DNA of 64,000 bases from Methylobacter sp. Lineage in GTDB: Bacteria > Pseudomonadota > Gammaproteobacteria > Methylococcales > Methylomonadaceae. The stretch lies in the NCBI GenBank assembly GCA_030653985.1, contig JAURYJ010000016.1, forward strand, positions 1 to 64,000, in the 5' to 3' direction. Made by a program: the position numbers and the translations under genes. Of the stretch, positions 50,426 through 61,409 are shown in pieces. A model generated the notes under the pieces. It saw only the letters and a list, made by a program, of their open reading frames with translations. It ran no database searches and had not been told where the DNA came from. The first letter of the stretch is position 1, and each line of letters starts with the position of its first letter.

Positions 50426-52354
50426 TTATTTCTTGTCGTCGTCTTTAACTTCTTCAAACTCGGCATCGACAACACCGTCATCCGCAGCATGCTCTGAAGA
50501 AGCATGAGCACCGGATGTGTGTTCTTCGGATGCCGATTTTTGTGCGTAAACGCGTTCAGCCAGCTTACCTGACAACTCGGTTAATTCATTGGTTTTGGCT
50601 TCGATTTCCGCTTTATCATCGCCTTTAGCCGCAGTTTTCAATGTTTCAATCGCATGCTCAATGCTGGTTTTTTCATCATCGGCTACTTGATCACCCAATT
50701 CTTTCAGTGATTTTTCAGTCGCATGAATCATACCGTCCGCATGGTTGCGAGCGTGAACCAATTCAGTTAATTTACGATCTTCATCGGCATGGGCTTCGGC
50801 ATCTTTAACCATGCGATCAACTTCCTCATCGGACAAACCGCTGGAAGCTTTAATCACGATGGATTGTTTTTTGCCGGTCGCCTTGTCTTTGGCCGACACG
50901 TTCAAAATACCGTTAGCATCAATATCGAATGCGACTTCAATTTGCGGAACACCCCGCGACGCTGGTGGAATATCGGCCAAATCAAAACGTCCCAGCGATT
51001 TATTTGCCGCTGCGACTTCGCGCTCACCTTGCAATACATGAACGGTTACGGCCGTTTGGTTGTCATCTGCGGTAGAAAAAACCTGCGATGCATTAGTTGG
51101 GATCGTGGTGTTTTTCTCAATCAGCTTGGTCATAACACCGCCCATCGTCTCGATACCCAGTGATAACGGGATAACATCGAGCAGCAATACATCTTTAACG
51201 TCGCCAGCCAAAACACCCGCCTGAATCGCAGCACCCAAGGCTACCGCTTCATCAGGGTTAACGTCTTTGCGCGGTTCTTTACCGAAAATGGCTTTTACCA
51301 TTTCCTGCACTTTCGGCATACGGGTTTGACCGCCAACCAAAATCACATCATCAATATCCGATGCCGATAACTTCGCGTCTTTCAGCGCCATTTCGCAAGG
51401 GCCTTTAGTGCGGTTAATCAACTCTTCAACCAGCGACTCCAATTTGGCGCGGGTCAATTTAACATTCAAATGCTTAGGACCTGAGGCATCGGCGGTAATG
51501 TAAGGCAGATTGACGTCGGTTTGCTGGCTTGAAGACAATTCAATCTTGGCTTTTTCCGCCGCTTCTTTCAAGCGTTGCAAGGCTAATGGATCGTTATGTA
51601 CATCAACGCCACTTTCTTTTTTGAATTCTGCCGCCAAAAACTCAATGATTCTTGAGTCGAAATCTTCACCACCCAGGAAAGTATCGCCATTGGTCGATAA
51701 CACTTCGAACTGATGCTCGCCTTCTATCTCGGCAATTTCAATAATGGAAATATCAAAGGTACCGCCGCCCAGATCATACACCGCAATTTTGGTATCGCCT
51801 TTAGGCTTATCCATACCAAAAGCCAGTGCAGACGCAGTCGGCTCATTGATAATCCGCTTAACTTCAAGACCGGCAATACGACCGGCATCTTTAGTGGCCT
51901 GACGTTGTGAGTCGTTAAAATAAGCCGGTACGGTAATAACCGCTTCGGTGACTTCTTCGCCTAAATAAGCTTCAGCGTCTTTTTTCAACTTCATCAAAAT
52001 ACGCGCTGAAATCTCGGGAGACGCCATTTTTTTGCCGTGGACTTCAACCCACGCGTCACCATTTTCAGCTTCGACGATTTTATAAGGCACCATTTTGATG
52101 TCTTTTTGTACGACATCGTCTTTAAAACGACGACCGATCAAACGCTTAATCGCAAATACGGTATTTTTTGGATTGGTAACCGCCTGACGTTTTGCCGACT
52201 GTCCAACCAATACTTCATCGTCGCTGGTAAAAGCGATAATGGAAGGTGTAGTACGCGCACCTTCGCTGTTTTCAATTACTCTCGCTACGCCGTTTTCCAA
52301 TACTGCAACACACGAGTTTGTGGTTCCTAAATCTATGCCGATTATTTTAGCCAT
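50426..52354 (-). CDS. dnaK: molecular chaperone DnaK (Hsp70)
   Basis: DnaK is the major Hsp70. The 642-residue protein has the ATPase signature [13 protein letters not shown] at the N-terminus, [13 protein letters not shown] near residue 194, [11 protein letters not shown] near 337, a linker [13 protein letters not shown] and a C-terminal lid ending in an acidic EEVKDDDK tail. It lies third in hrcA-grpE-dnaK-dnaJ. Confidence 0.98.
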   Translation of the reverse strand: MAKIIGIDLGTTNSCVAVLENGVARVIENSEGARTTPSIIAFTSDDEVLVGQSAKRQAVTNPKNTVFAIKRLIGRRFKDDVVQKDIKMVPYKIVEAENGDAWVEVHGKKMASPEISARILMKLKKDAEAYLGEEVTEAVITVPAYFNDSQRQATKDAGRIAGLEVKRIINEPTASALAFGMDKPKGDTKIAVYDLGGGTFDISIIEIAEIEGEHQFEVLSTNGDTFLGGEDFDSRIIEFLAAEFKKESGVDVHNDPLALQRLKEAAEKAKIELSSSQQTDVNLPYITADASGPKHLNVKLTRAKLESLVEELINRTKGPCEMALKDAKLSASDIDDVILVGGQTRMPKVQEMVKAIFGKEPRKDVNPDEAVALGAAIQAGVLAGDVKDVLLLDVIPLSLGIETMGGVMTKLIEKNTTIPTNASQVFSTADDNQTAVTVHVLQGEREVAAANKSLGRFDLADIPPASRGVPQIEVAFDIDANGILNVSAKDKATGKKQSIVIKASSGLSDEEVDRMVKDAEAHADEDRKLTELVHARNHADGMIHATEKSLKELGDQVADDEKTSIEHAIETLKTAAKGDDKAEIEAKTNELTELSGKLAERVYAQKSASEEHTSGAHASSEHAADDGVVDAEFEEVKDDDKK

Positions 52355-52424
52355 TGAGTTCTCCAGACTTGAATATATTTAAAAAGTAAAAGTTGTTACA
52401 ACTATGAGGTTGCTTTATTTGATT

Positions 52425-53033
52425 TCAAGCCTGCTCATCAATGCTAGGACTATCCGTCGGCTTTTTTTCGGCCGCTTTGGCAACCAAAACCATGGCGGGG
52501 CGAAGCAAGCGCCCGTTCAACACATAACCTTTTTGGAAAACGTTAACCACCGTGTTCGGCTCCGCGTCTTCGACAGCCTGCATCGCCATGGCCTGATGCA
52601 GTTCGGCATTAAACGGCTGCCCGATCGGATCAATCGCTTCAATTTTGAATTTTGCAAAGGCTGACTCGAACTGTTTAATCGTTAATTCGCTACCTTCACG
52701 GAACTTTTTCACGTCTTCGCTATCGCCGGTTGCAGCCTGCAAGCCCAACACCAAGCTATCTAATACCGACAATAACTCTTTGGCAAAGCCGGTTAAAGCA
52801 AATTTATGCGCATCTTCCAGATCCTTTTGGGTTCTTCTTTTCAGGTTTTCCATTTCCGCCTGTATACGAACCGCTTTGTCCCAGTTTTCCTGAGCTTTTT
52901 GCTCAGCTTGGGCCAAGGCCTGCTTTAACTCGTCAACCGTAAACTCATGTTCGGTTAACTCAGTATACGGCTCTGCAATCGTTTCGCTTTCAGTTTCAAC
53001 CTGAGATTCAGGCGCTTCCTGATCAGTACTCAT
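52425..53033 (-). CDS. grpE: nucleotide exchange factor GrpE
   Basis: GrpE releases ADP from DnaK. The 202-residue protein has an acidic disordered N-terminus, a long coiled coil (about 40-100, with AEQKAQENWDKAVRIQAEME) and the C-terminal beta domain with VVNVFQKGYVLNGRLLRPAM. It is second in the hrcA operon. Confidence 0.96.
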   Translation of the reverse strand: MSTDQEAPESQVETESETIAEPYTELTEHEFTVDELKQALAQAEQKAQENWDKAVRIQAEMENLKRRTQKDLEDAHKFALTGFAKELLSVLDSLVLGLQAATGDSEDVKKFREGSELTIKQFESAFAKFKIEAIDPIGQPFNAELHQAMAMQAVEDAEPNTVVNVFQKGYVLNGRLLRPAMVLVAKAAEKKPTDSPSIDEQA

Positions 53034-53097
53034 TATTTATAACTCCTTAACATTGAAATTAATATCCATGCCACTCGGCACAAAAATAGATGCTATT

Positions 53098-54213
53098 TCA
53101 TAGTGGGGCCGTTGATTTTGGATTCAAGGCGGCGCCCAACAATTTTGCCGTCACGTCGACAAAAGGGATGATTTTTTCATAGGCCATACGCGTAGGCCCG
53201 ATAACGCCCAACACTCCGACGACTTGATCATCGACCGAATACGATGATGTCACCAGGCTGCAATGATCGAAAGCCCGATAGCCGGATTCTTCGCCAATAA
53301 AGATTTGCACGCCATCGGCTTTCATACACTGATCCAGCAAATGGATCACGCCTTGCTTTTGACTAAACGCTTCAAATAGTTGCTTGAGTCTATCCATATC
53401 GGATAACTCGGAAAAACCCATTAAATTAGTTTCACCGGTCAACACATAATCGTCTTTGTCATTGCCCTGATCGAAAGCCAGTTGTGCCATCTTAACTGCA
53501 TCCAACAGGCCTTTATTCATATCAGGTTTTGCTGCCCGACACCCTTCGGGTAAATGTAAATCTGTTCCAGACAGCTTGGTCATGCGTTCCTGATCTTCCT
53601 GCAACTCGTTTAAAACCGCTTTACGCACCGCATCCAAACTGCGACCGGAATAAATTGAATTCAAATAATTGGCTGCCTGCTGTAATTCGGCAGGACTAAA
53701 TACTTTAGAGGTATGAATGATTTTATTATGAACTTCCTGCTCATTGGTCACAAAAATGACCAACACACGAGTATTAGATAAAGACAAGAACTCGATATGG
53801 CGCAAACACACCCGCTCTCTTTTGGGCAGAGTCACCACCCCGGCCATCTGCGTTAATTCTGACAGTAGACGCGACGCGACGCCGATCATATCACTGTTGT
53901 CATCACTTACCGACAAGCCTTGATACAACCGGGTTAAATCTTTCGCTTCCAACGGTTTAACCGTCAACAAGGTATCAACAAACAAGCGATAACCGCTAAC
54001 CGTAGGCACCCGTCCCGCCGACGTATGCGGCGAATGCAACAACCCCAGATCTTCCAGATCGGCCATGACATTGCGAATCGTTGCCGGACTTAACTTTACA
54101 CCCAAATCTTTTGATAAAGCCCGTGAACCCACCGGCTGACCATCACTAATATAACGCTCGACCAACGCTTTCAATAGCTGTAGAGATCGCTCATTTAAAA
54201 CCTGATTACCCAC
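53098..54213 (-). CDS. hrcA: heat-inducible transcription repressor HrcA
   Basis: HrcA binds CIRCE operators and represses chaperone operons. The N-terminal winged helix is LNERSLQLLKALVERYISDG...LSPATIRNVMADLEDLGLL; the rest is the GAF-like effector and dimerisation region. I chose the GTG at 54213 (371 residues) preceded by GAGGTTA. The GTG at 54240 falls within the CIRCE and so is less likely. It leads hrcA-grpE-dnaK-dnaJ and should be autoregulated. Confidence 0.95.
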   Translation of the reverse strand: MGNQVLNERSLQLLKALVERYISDGQPVGSRALSKDLGVKLSPATIRNVMADLEDLGLLHSPHTSAGRVPTVSGYRLFVDTLLTVKPLEAKDLTRLYQGLSVSDDNSDMIGVASRLLSELTQMAGVVTLPKRERVCLRHIEFLSLSNTRVLVIFVTNEQEVHNKIIHTSKVFSPAELQQAANYLNSIYSGRSLDAVRKAVLNELQEDQERMTKLSGTDLHLPEGCRAAKPDMNKGLLDAVKMAQLAFDQGNDKDDYVLTGETNLMGFSELSDMDRLKQLFEAFSQKQGVIHLLDQCMKADGVQIFIGEESGYRAFDHCSLVTSSYSVDDQVVGVLGVIGPTRMAYEKIIPFVDVTAKLLGAALNPKSTAPL

Positions 54214-54233
54214 ACTAACCTCTGCGACTAAAT

Positions 54234-54260
54234 TTAGCACTCCATTAAGACGAGTGCCAG
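54234..54260 (-). promoter_or_regulatory. CIRCE operator (HrcA binding site)
   Basis: TTAGCACTC, nine bases, then GAGTGCCAG. The consensus is TTAGCACTC-N9-GAGTGCTAA, so the first half is perfect and the second has 7 of 9. It begins at the predicted transcription start, 21 bases upstream of the hrcA GTG. Confidence 0.9.
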
Positions 54261-54266
54261 CGGGGC

Positions 54267-54295
54267 AAAGTATCAGCTCACCGGGCTATTGTCAA
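54267..54295 (-). promoter_or_regulatory. sigma-70-type promoter of the hrcA operon
   Basis: On the minus strand TTGACA (54295-54290) and TACTTT (54272-54267) are exactly 17 bases apart. The start would be near 54260, at the edge of the CIRCE, the classic arrangement for HrcA repression. No sigma-32 motif was seen here. Confidence 0.75.
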
Positions 54296-54371
54296 TAAAC
54301 CTAAAAAACCGGCAGCGCTACTCCATTACAGGCCATTAGAAATGACAACATAGAGAGTTAAGCCATCCTTT

Positions 54372-55352
54372 TTATCTCAACAAATGCTTCACCGCGTCTC
54401 TTTCTTCTTTTAATTCAGCTTCACTAATCCGCATTCTGTGCTGGCTAAACTCGTTAATATCCAGACCTCTTACTATAGTAAATTCGCCGTTAACTACCGT
54501 TACCGGGAAAGAATAAACCAACCCGGATTCAATGCCATAATTACCGTCAGATACTATACCCATGCTCACCCAGTCGCCTGGCTCGGTACCCAAAGCCCAC
54601 GTTTTCATCTGGCCTATCGCTGCATTTGCAGCCGATGCCGCACTGGATTGTCCCCTTGCCTTAATGATTTCTGCCCCACGCTGCTGAACGATAGGAATAA
54701 ACGCATTGACATACCAATCATTATCAACCAAAGACAAGGCATTCTGCCCTTTGACCTTAGCATGATGTATATCAGGGTACTGCGTAGTCGAGTGATTACC
54801 CCAGATAGTCATGTTTTTTACATCAGCCGGTAAAACACCGCACTTCTCCGCTAATTGGCTTAACGCCCGATTATGATCCAATCTCGACATTGCAGAAAAA
54901 TTTTCCGCCTTCAAGTCCGGCGCATTATTCAACGCAATCAGAGCATTGGTGTTGGCTGGATTACCGGTGACCAAGACCTTTATCTTTCTGTTTGCGACTT
55001 CATTCAAGGCTTTACCTTGAACCGCAAAAATTTCCGCATTCACTTCCAATAAATCTTTGCGCTCCATGCCCGTTCCTCTTGGCCTTGCGCCAACCAAAAA
55101 GGCATAATCGACATTTTTGAAGGCCACTTTGGGATCGTCTGTGACTTCAATGCGATGCAGTAAAGGGAAAGCGCAATCTTTTAACTCCATGACTACGCCT
55201 TGCAAGGCATTCATTGCCGGCGTTATTTCAAGCAGATGCAAGACAACCGGCTGGTCGGGGCCTAACAACGCACCAGCAGCCAATCGAAACAGCAAAGAAT
55301 AACTAATTTGTCCTGCGGCGCCTGTTACAGCAATGTGAACGGGTGTTTTCAT
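54372..55352 (-). CDS. mdh: malate dehydrogenase
   Basis: Mdh interconverts malate and oxaloacetate with NAD+. The 326-residue protein is of the type 2 (cytosolic-like) group, with the dinucleotide motif [12 protein letters not shown] near residue 11, the substrate loop [23 protein letters not shown], and the catalytic His in [11 protein letters not shown]. It diverges from the mtdA cluster across 356 bases. It may serve both the TCA pathway and the serine-cycle reactions. Confidence 0.96.
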   Translation of the reverse strand: MKTPVHIAVTGAAGQISYSLLFRLAAGALLGPDQPVVLHLLEITPAMNALQGVVMELKDCAFPLLHRIEVTDDPKVAFKNVDYAFLVGARPRGTGMERKDLLEVNAEIFAVQGKALNEVANRKIKVLVTGNPANTNALIALNNAPDLKAENFSAMSRLDHNRALSQLAEKCGVLPADVKNMTIWGNHSTTQYPDIHHAKVKGQNALSLVDNDWYVNAFIPIVQQRGAEIIKARGQSSAASAANAAIGQMKTWALGTEPGDWVSMGIVSDGNYGIESGLVYSFPVTVVNGEFTIVRGLDINEFSQHRMRISEAELKEERDAVKHLLR

Positions 55353-55708
55353 CTGTTTTTCCTTTAATTTTTATAATTTTTTTTCGATAAAGCTAAGCAA
55401 GATAACCTGAAAATATTGCAACGAACACCCCATTCCCAGCAACTGCATTCCACTCATCTCAACAGCTTAAGCAGAAACAGTCTCGCGGTGTACTGATCAC
55501 ACCTAACAACCACAACATAATTCCTTTTTACAGATAATAACGAAGATAAGCCTCTCCTAGCAAGCATATCAAAAAACGCGCATCAGATTGCAAGCGGCAT
55601 CTAAGCGGTAAGCGGGCTAAATAAGGCAGTGTTTTGTTTATCGAGTATAATAAACCGGTTTAATAATCGTATTCACGCACACCAGACCAACCTATTACGG
55701 GCAAGTTA
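55353..55708. other. 356-base divergent control region between mdh and mtdA
   Basis: No protein or RNA gene was found. A TATAAT hexamer at 55646-55651, 58 bases before mtdA, could be its -10 element, but no good -35 sits 17 bases upstream. Activation by a regulator is therefore possible. No clear operator palindrome was recognised. Confidence 0.5.
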
Positions 55709-56566
55709 ATGAAAAAACTGTTATTCCAATTCGATACAGACACTCACCCTTCAGTTTTCGATACGGTTGTAGCCTATGATGGCGGTGCAGATCATGTCAT
55801 CGGGCATGGAGGATTGACGCCTGAAAACATCACGGCTCTGGTAGAAGGTACCATATTTACTCGTGCGCCCAAGGACAAGAAAAATACGGCTATTTTTGTC
55901 GGCGGCAGTGACATGATTGCCGGTCAAGCATTATTTATTGCTGTGCAAAAACACTTTTTCCCCGGCTTTCAGGTTTCCATCATGCTCGACAGTAACGGCA
56001 GTAACACCACAGCCGCCGCCGCTGTTGCCAAATTGGCGACCAGTGGAACCCTGTCCGGGAAAAAAGCGGTGGTACTGGCAGGCACAGGTCCGGTAGGACA
56101 ACGTGCTGCGGCGATGTTGGCTATGGAAGGTGCGAAGGTATCCATAACCGGTCGTAAAATGGAGCGTGTCGTACTCGCCTGCGACAACATGAAAGCACGC
56201 TTTGGCGTCAACCTGACGCCTGTTGAAGCATTCGATAATGATGCCAGAGCCAAAGCTATTGAACAGGCAAACATCGTTTTTGCAACCGGCGCGGCCGGGG
56301 TAGAACTACTCACCGCCGACCAATGGCAGCATAACCCTCATATCGAAATGATGGCCGATGCCAATGCGACCCCACCTCTTGGCATTGGCGGTACTGACGT
56401 GATGGACAAAGGCAATGTGCGTAACGGCAAAATCATCTGGGGCGCTATCGGTTTCGGCTCACTAAAACTGGCCTTACACCGCGCCTGTATCGCAAAATTA
56501 TTTGACGACAACAAGCAGGTTTTCGATGCCGAAAATATCTTTGCGCTAGCTAAAGACATGGCATAA
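55709..56566 (+). CDS. mtdA: NADP-dependent methylene-tetrahydrofolate/methylene-H4MPT dehydrogenase
   Basis: MtdA oxidises methylene-tetrahydrofolate (and methylene-tetrahydromethanopterin) with NADP+. The 285-residue protein matches the methylotroph enzyme: MKKLLFQFDTDTHPSVFDTV at the start, YDGGADHVIGHGGLTPENI, and the NADP motif VLAGTGPVGQRAAAMLA near residue 125. It opens the C1 cluster mtdA-gck-glyA-fhs, 18 bases before gck. This enzyme is close to diagnostic for methylotrophs. Confidence 0.95.
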   Translation: MKKLLFQFDTDTHPSVFDTVVAYDGGADHVIGHGGLTPENITALVEGTIFTRAPKDKKNTAIFVGGSDMIAGQALFIAVQKHFFPGFQVSIMLDSNGSNTTAAAAVAKLATSGTLSGKKAVVLAGTGPVGQRAAAMLAMEGAKVSITGRKMERVVLACDNMKARFGVNLTPVEAFDNDARAKAIEQANIVFATGAAGVELLTADQWQHNPHIEMMADANATPPLGIGGTDVMDKGNVRNGKIIWGAIGFGSLKLALHRACIAKLFDDNKQVFDAENIFALAKDMA

Positions 56567-56584
56567 ACGGCGACAGAATCTGAT

Positions 56585-57937
56585 ATGAGTCCTTTACCCG
56601 ATCCGGCATTAATGAGACAAAATGCTGTCAGCATTTTTCAGGCAGGCATAAGCGCAGCTGATCCTTATCAGGCGGTTAAACGCTACCTTGCCCCGGAACT
56701 GCTTGGCAATTATTCAAAAGTTCATCTTATCGCTTTCGGCAAGGCTGCCTGCGCAATGGCTCAGGCGGCACAGGAAATGATTCCTGCAGGCAAACTGGCT
56801 GGTAAAGGCATAGCTGTTACCAATTATGAAAATGTAACAAGCATCGATAATGTCGAGGTGATCGGCGCAGCGCATCCGCTGCCTGATGCCGCAGGTCTTA
56901 AGGCTGCGCAGCTCATTGCGGATCGAGTACGTAATGCTAAAGTAAATGAACTGGTGCTGGTACTGGTGAGCGGTGGCGGTTCGGCGCTGATGCCCTACCC
57001 TGCGGGCCAGATTACCTTGCAGGAAAAGATTGCCACCACCGATTTGCTGCTGGCCTCTGGCGCAACCATTAACCAGATCAACTGTGTACGCAAACATTTG
57101 TCGCGACTCAAAGGCGGCGGCTTGGCTAGACTAGCCGCTCCTGCTCATGTGCACGCGCTGATTTTATCCGACGTAGTGGGCGACGATTTAAGCGCCATTG
57201 CCAGCGGCCCCACTGTGGCTGACAACAGCACTTACGCCGATGCAATTGAGGTTTTTAAAGTCAAAGGCGTTTGGGAGCAAGTGCCCATCAATGTCCGCCA
57301 GCATCTGAAACAAGGCAAGCTTGGCGCTATTGCCGAAACACCGAAGCCGGGCGATGCTATTTTTAAAAATACCGGACATATCCTGATCGGCAGTAATACC
57401 ATCAGCGTCAATGCAATGCTGAAAGCCGCTCAGAATCTGGGTTACAAGACTGAGCTGTACAGCGATCATTTATGTGGCGAGGCCAGAACTGTAGCGGCGA
57501 CTTTAGTCGCCGATTGTATCGAAGGGCGACTACCAAAAGCAGGCGCTTTAGGCGAAGTCTCCCTGCAAAACCAAGCCATAGCCTTGCTGGCGGGCGGCGA
57601 AACCACCGTCAGCCTAAAAGGCACGGGACGCGGCGGCCGCAATCAGGAAATGGCGCTGGCTTTTGCGCTTGCCGCAGAACAACACGGTTTAACCGGCAAC
57701 TGGGTCTTCCTTAGCGGCGGCACCGATGGCCGTGACGGCCCCACCGATGCGGCCGGCGGCATCGTTGACCGCAACACGATAAAACGCATGGTTCAAGCAG
57801 GCGTAAACCCAATCGAGTTGCTTGAAAATAATGACTCATATACCGCTTTAAAAGCATCTGGCGACTTAGTAAATACCGGCGCAACAGGCACCAATGTTGC
57901 CGACCTGCAAATATTACTGCTCCAGCCTGCACCTTAA
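56585..57937 (+). CDS. gck: glycerate 2-kinase (GckA/MOFRL family)
   Basis: Phosphorylates glycerate to 2-phosphoglycerate, the exit step of the serine cycle. The 450-residue protein has the N-terminal glycerate-kinase domain ([14 protein letters not shown] near residue 125, [13 protein letters not shown]) and the C-terminal MOFRL domain ([38 protein letters not shown]). It lies between mtdA and glyA. It belongs to the GckA type and is unrelated in fold to GlxK. Confidence 0.93.
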   Translation: MSPLPDPALMRQNAVSIFQAGISAADPYQAVKRYLAPELLGNYSKVHLIAFGKAACAMAQAAQEMIPAGKLAGKGIAVTNYENVTSIDNVEVIGAAHPLPDAAGLKAAQLIADRVRNAKVNELVLVLVSGGGSALMPYPAGQITLQEKIATTDLLLASGATINQINCVRKHLSRLKGGGLARLAAPAHVHALILSDVVGDDLSAIASGPTVADNSTYADAIEVFKVKGVWEQVPINVRQHLKQGKLGAIAETPKPGDAIFKNTGHILIGSNTISVNAMLKAAQNLGYKTELYSDHLCGEARTVAATLVADCIEGRLPKAGALGEVSLQNQAIALLAGGETTVSLKGTGRGGRNQEMALAFALAAEQHGLTGNWVFLSGGTDGRDGPTDAAGGIVDRNTIKRMVQAGVNPIELLENNDSYTALKASGDLVNTGATGTNVADLQILLLQPAP

Positions 57938-57965
57938 ACAAAAAATATTAATCCAGGAGAACACC

Positions 57966-59219
57966 ATGTTTAAAAAATCAATGACTATCAAAGGCTTCGA
58001 CGATGAATTATTCCAGGCCCTCGAAGAAGAACGCCAACGCCAGGAAGATCACATCGAACTGATCGCTTCCGAAAACTATTGCAGCCCACGGGTCATGGAA
58101 GCGCAAGGCTCGCAGTTAACCAACAAGTACGCCGAAGGCTATCCCGGCAAACGTTACTACGGCGGCTGTGAATTCGTCGACAAGGCCGAGCAATTAGCCA
58201 TCGACCGCGCCAAAGCCTTGTTTGGCGCCGATTACGCCAACGTCCAACCGCATTCCGGCTCACAAGCCAATATGGCGGTATTCATGGCCCTGATCCAACC
58301 GGGCGACACCATCCTGGGCTTAAGCCTCGCCGATGGCGGCCATTTAACCCACGGCGCTAAGCCTAACTTCTCCGGCAAAATCTACAACGCCATTCAATAC
58401 GGTTTACACCCTGAAACCGGCGAAATCGATTATGCGCAAGTTGAAGCCTTGGCTCTGGAACACAAACCCAAAGTGCTGGTTGCCGGTTTTTCCGCCTATT
58501 CACGCATCTGGGATTGGCAACGCTTCCGCGACATCGCCGACAAAGTCGGCGCTTACCTGTTTGTCGACATGGCGCACGTCGCCGGTTTAGTTGCCGCAGG
58601 TTTATATCCGAATCCCGTGCCGATTGCGGACGTAGTCACCAGCACCACGCACAAGTCCTTGCGCGGCCCTCGCGGCGGCCTGATTTTGTGCAAAAGCAAC
58701 CCGGAACTAGAGAAAAAATTCGACTCCAATATTTTCCCCGGCATTCAGGGCGGCCCGTTAATGCACGTAATTGCAGCCAAAGCCGTTGCGTTTAAAGAAG
58801 CCATGCAACCGGAGTTTCGCGTTTATCAGCAACAGGTGATTAAAAACGCCCAAGCCATGGCCGCAGTGTTCATGAAACGCGGCTTCGACGTAGTTTCCGG
58901 AGGCACCGACGATCATTTAATGCTGGTATCCTTGATTGCCAAAGGCATAACCGGCAAAGCGGCCGATGCGGCATTGAGCAAAGCGCATATCACCGTCAAC
59001 AAAAATGCCGTGCCTAACGACCCGCAATCGCCGTTTGTGACCAGCGGCATTCGTGTCGGCACGCCTGCGCCGACTACGCGCGGCTTTAAGGAAGCGGAAA
59101 TGATTGATATTGCCCACATGATGTGCGATGTGATGGAGAATATGGACGACGAAAACGTCATTGCAACGGTACGCGACAAGGTCAGTAATCTTTGTGCGCG
59201 GTTTCCGGTTTATAGTTAA
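57966..59219 (+). CDS. glyA: serine hydroxymethyltransferase
   Basis: GlyA joins methylene-tetrahydrofolate and glycine to make serine, the entry step of the serine cycle. The 417-residue PLP enzyme has Lys229 in [12 protein letters not shown] and the folate/active-site segments [10 protein letters not shown] and [10 protein letters not shown]. The ATG at 57966 has an ideal AGGAG ribosome site; longer frames overlap gck. Third gene of the C1 cluster. Confidence 0.97.
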   Translation: MFKKSMTIKGFDDELFQALEEERQRQEDHIELIASENYCSPRVMEAQGSQLTNKYAEGYPGKRYYGGCEFVDKAEQLAIDRAKALFGADYANVQPHSGSQANMAVFMALIQPGDTILGLSLADGGHLTHGAKPNFSGKIYNAIQYGLHPETGEIDYAQVEALALEHKPKVLVAGFSAYSRIWDWQRFRDIADKVGAYLFVDMAHVAGLVAAGLYPNPVPIADVVTSTTHKSLRGPRGGLILCKSNPELEKKFDSNIFPGIQGGPLMHVIAAKAVAFKEAMQPEFRVYQQQVIKNAQAMAAVFMKRGFDVVSGGTDDHLMLVSLIAKGITGKAADAALSKAHITVNKNAVPNDPQSPFVTSGIRVGTPAPTTRGFKEAEMIDIAHMMCDVMENMDDENVIATVRDKVSNLCARFPVYS

Positions 59220-59420
59220 CGAGTAGGTCGGCACCAAAAGTAGGCGCTTTACGACTGCATGTACAGGAAATGATCCAGTCATTTCTCTGCATTCCCCACA
59301 TCCTTGTGGGTTATGCAGGAGGTAGAGCAATGCAGGAGCAATTGCCGAGGCGATTGCTTTTTGTTGCCCGACATTTCGGCTAAAAACCAAAATTCAACCA
59401 ATCTTTTTTAAAAACAAACA
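59220..59420. repeat. 201-base glyA-fhs gap with palindromic repeat
   Basis: CTGCAT...ATGCAG enclosing CCCACA, TCCT, TGTGGG makes a stem-loop at 59287-59318. Bases 59286-59315 match 33-62 (the insert in the IS3 transposase) at 29 of 30 positions. GCAGGAGCAATTGCC nearby resembles the reverse complement of GCTCCTGCAAT in the first copy. No gene lies here. Confidence 0.7.
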
Positions 59421-61094
59421 ATGTCAGATATAGAAATCGCCCAACAAGCCAACATGAAGCCGATCATCGGCTTGGTTAAAGAACAATACGGCATCGACGC
59501 CGAACACCTGGACCCTTACGGTCATTACAAAGCCAAGATGTCACTGGAATACGTCAACAGCCTGTCCGATAAAGAAGACGGCAAACTGATTCTGGTGACC
59601 GCGATCAGCCCTACCCCAGCCGGCGAGGGCAAGACCACGACTACAGTCGGCCTGGGCGATGCGATGAACCGCATCGGTAAACTTACCATGATGTGCCTGC
59701 GCGAGCCTTCATTAGGACCGTGCTTTGGCGTAAAGGGCGGCGCGGCGGGCGGCGGTTACTCGCAAGTGGTGCCGATGGAAGACATCAACCTGCATTTTAC
59801 CGGCGATTTTCACGCGATCGGCGTGGCGCATAATCTGCTGTCGGCGTTGATCGACAACCATATCAATCACGGCAACGATCTGGACATCGACCCACGGCGC
59901 ATCCAATGGAAACGCGTTGTCGATATGAACGACCGCGCCCTGCGTAACATCGTGGTCGGCATGGGCGGCCCGGCTAACGGCTATTTGCGCGAGGACGGTT
60001 ACGACATCGTAGTCGCTTCCGAAGTCATGGCAATTTTATGTCTGGCGACCGGTCGCGCAGACCTTAAAGAACGCCTCGGCCGTATCGTAATCGGCTATAA
60101 ATCCGACAGGGTAACGCCGGTTTACGCCCGCGACCTGAATGCGCAAGGCTCGATGGCGGCCTTGTTAAAAGATGCGATAAAACCCAACTTGGTGCAAACG
60201 CTGGAAAACAATATCGCGATTATTCATGGCGGTCCGTTCGCCAATATCGCCCACGGCTGCAACACCGTAACCGCCACCAAAACCGCGCTGAAACTGGCCG
60301 ATTATGTGGTGACCGAAGCCGGTTTCGGGGCCGATTTGGGCGCTGAAAAATTTATCGATATTAAATGCCGTATGTCAGGACTTAAACCCTCTGCCGTGGT
60401 GCTGGTGGCTACGGTCAGGGCGCTTAAATTCCACGGCGGCGTGGCTAAAGAAGCATTAAATCAGGAGAATCTGACAGCACTGGAACAGGGCTTTGAAAAC
60501 CTTGAACGTCATTATCACAACATCACCCACCATTACGGGCTGCCTTGTGTGGTCTGTGTTAATCATTTCACCTTTGATACCGACGCAGAAATCGCCTTGT
60601 TACAACAAAAATGCGCAGCCTTGGGCGCAACCTGCGTAGTTTCCAAACATTGGGCGCAAGGCGGTGCCGGTGCTGAAGAACTGGCTGAAGTGGTCAGCGA
60701 CATCGTCGACAACCGCGAACCGGAATTTAATTATGTCTACGATGAAAACCTGAGTCTCTGGGAAAAAATCGAAGCCATCGCTACCAAGCTGTACGGGGCC
60801 GCCAGTGTCACCGCAAATCCTAAAGTCAAAGCGCAACTGGCGGCATGGAATACAGATTATGGCAAGTTCCCCATTTGCATGGCAAAAACCCAAATGTCGT
60901 TTTCAACCAACCCGAATGCCAAAGGCGCGCCTTCCGGCCATGCCGTTGAAATCAGTGATGTTCGTCTGGCAAACGGCGCCGGCTTTATTGTCGCGATTGC
61001 CGGCGATATGATGACTATGCCGGGCTTACCGAAAGTGCCTGCGGCGGAAAGAATTGATATTGATGATAACGGCAAAATCACCGGATTGTTTTAA
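59421..61094 (+). CDS. fhs: formate-tetrahydrofolate ligase
   Basis: Fhs (FtfL) makes 10-formyl-tetrahydrofolate from formate with ATP, feeding C1 units to the serine cycle. The 557-residue protein has the P-loop [16 protein letters not shown] near residue 65, [20 protein letters not shown] and [15 protein letters not shown]. It ends the C1 cluster, before a strong hairpin. Its presence with mtdA, glyA and gck supports the methanotroph assignment. Confidence 0.97.
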   Translation: MSDIEIAQQANMKPIIGLVKEQYGIDAEHLDPYGHYKAKMSLEYVNSLSDKEDGKLILVTAISPTPAGEGKTTTTVGLGDAMNRIGKLTMMCLREPSLGPCFGVKGGAAGGGYSQVVPMEDINLHFTGDFHAIGVAHNLLSALIDNHINHGNDLDIDPRRIQWKRVVDMNDRALRNIVVGMGGPANGYLREDGYDIVVASEVMAILCLATGRADLKERLGRIVIGYKSDRVTPVYARDLNAQGSMAALLKDAIKPNLVQTLENNIAIIHGGPFANIAHGCNTVTATKTALKLADYVVTEAGFGADLGAEKFIDIKCRMSGLKPSAVVLVATVRALKFHGGVAKEALNQENLTALEQGFENLERHYHNITHHYGLPCVVCVNHFTFDTDAEIALLQQKCAALGATCVVSKHWAQGGAGAEELAEVVSDIVDNREPEFNYVYDENLSLWEKIEAIATKLYGAASVTANPKVKAQLAAWNTDYGKFPICMAKTQMSFSTNPNAKGAPSGHAVEISDVRLANGAGFIVAIAGDMMTMPGLPKVPAAERIDIDDNGKITGLF

Positions 61095-61100
61095 CCGCAA

Positions 61101-61128
61101 GTCGGGGTTCAATCGTTTGAACCCCGAC
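61101..61128 (+). terminator. hairpin terminator after fhs
   Basis: GTCGGGGTTCAA (61101-61112) pairs perfectly over 12 bases with 61117-61128 around a four-base loop, six bases beyond the stop. The following sequence, CTTATCTTCTTTTATT, is T-rich rather than a pure T-run. Confidence 0.7.
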
Positions 61129-61409
61129 CTTATCTTCTTTTATTCAAGACAGCATCAATTTTATTAACAACAACCACAGAGTAAGTCTATGGCGGTGAAA
61201 CCCTCCGAAAGAAGCCGCCTTATTAGCCACATCCGTTCCGTTTATTACCCAACTCCAGCTTAAAAATCGACCCAATTTTACAACCCATAAATTCTTTCTA
61301 TCCCGCTATATTCGCTGATTCCTCTCAGCGACCCAATCAACGCACACCAGTTAAGTCTTATTCTCCGGTATAATGATTTACTGATCTTTTGAGAAATTAC
61401 CATACTTTT
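61129..61409. other. gap between the C1 cluster and the spermidine-synthase-like gene
   Basis: No gene is supported. A TATAAT at 61369-61374 could be the -10 of the downstream gene, 36 bases before its ATG; no matching -35 was clear. Confidence 0.45.

Noticed and set aside
50298..50507. 69-residue plus-strand frame with a hydrophobic stretch between dnaK and dnaJ
   Set aside because: It is generated by the palindromic repeat and then runs antisense into dnaK.
61189..61263. 24-residue frame beginning MAVKPSERSRLISH between fhs and the spermidine-synthase-like gene
   Set aside because: No ribosome site and no recognisable signal or domain; length is within chance expectation.
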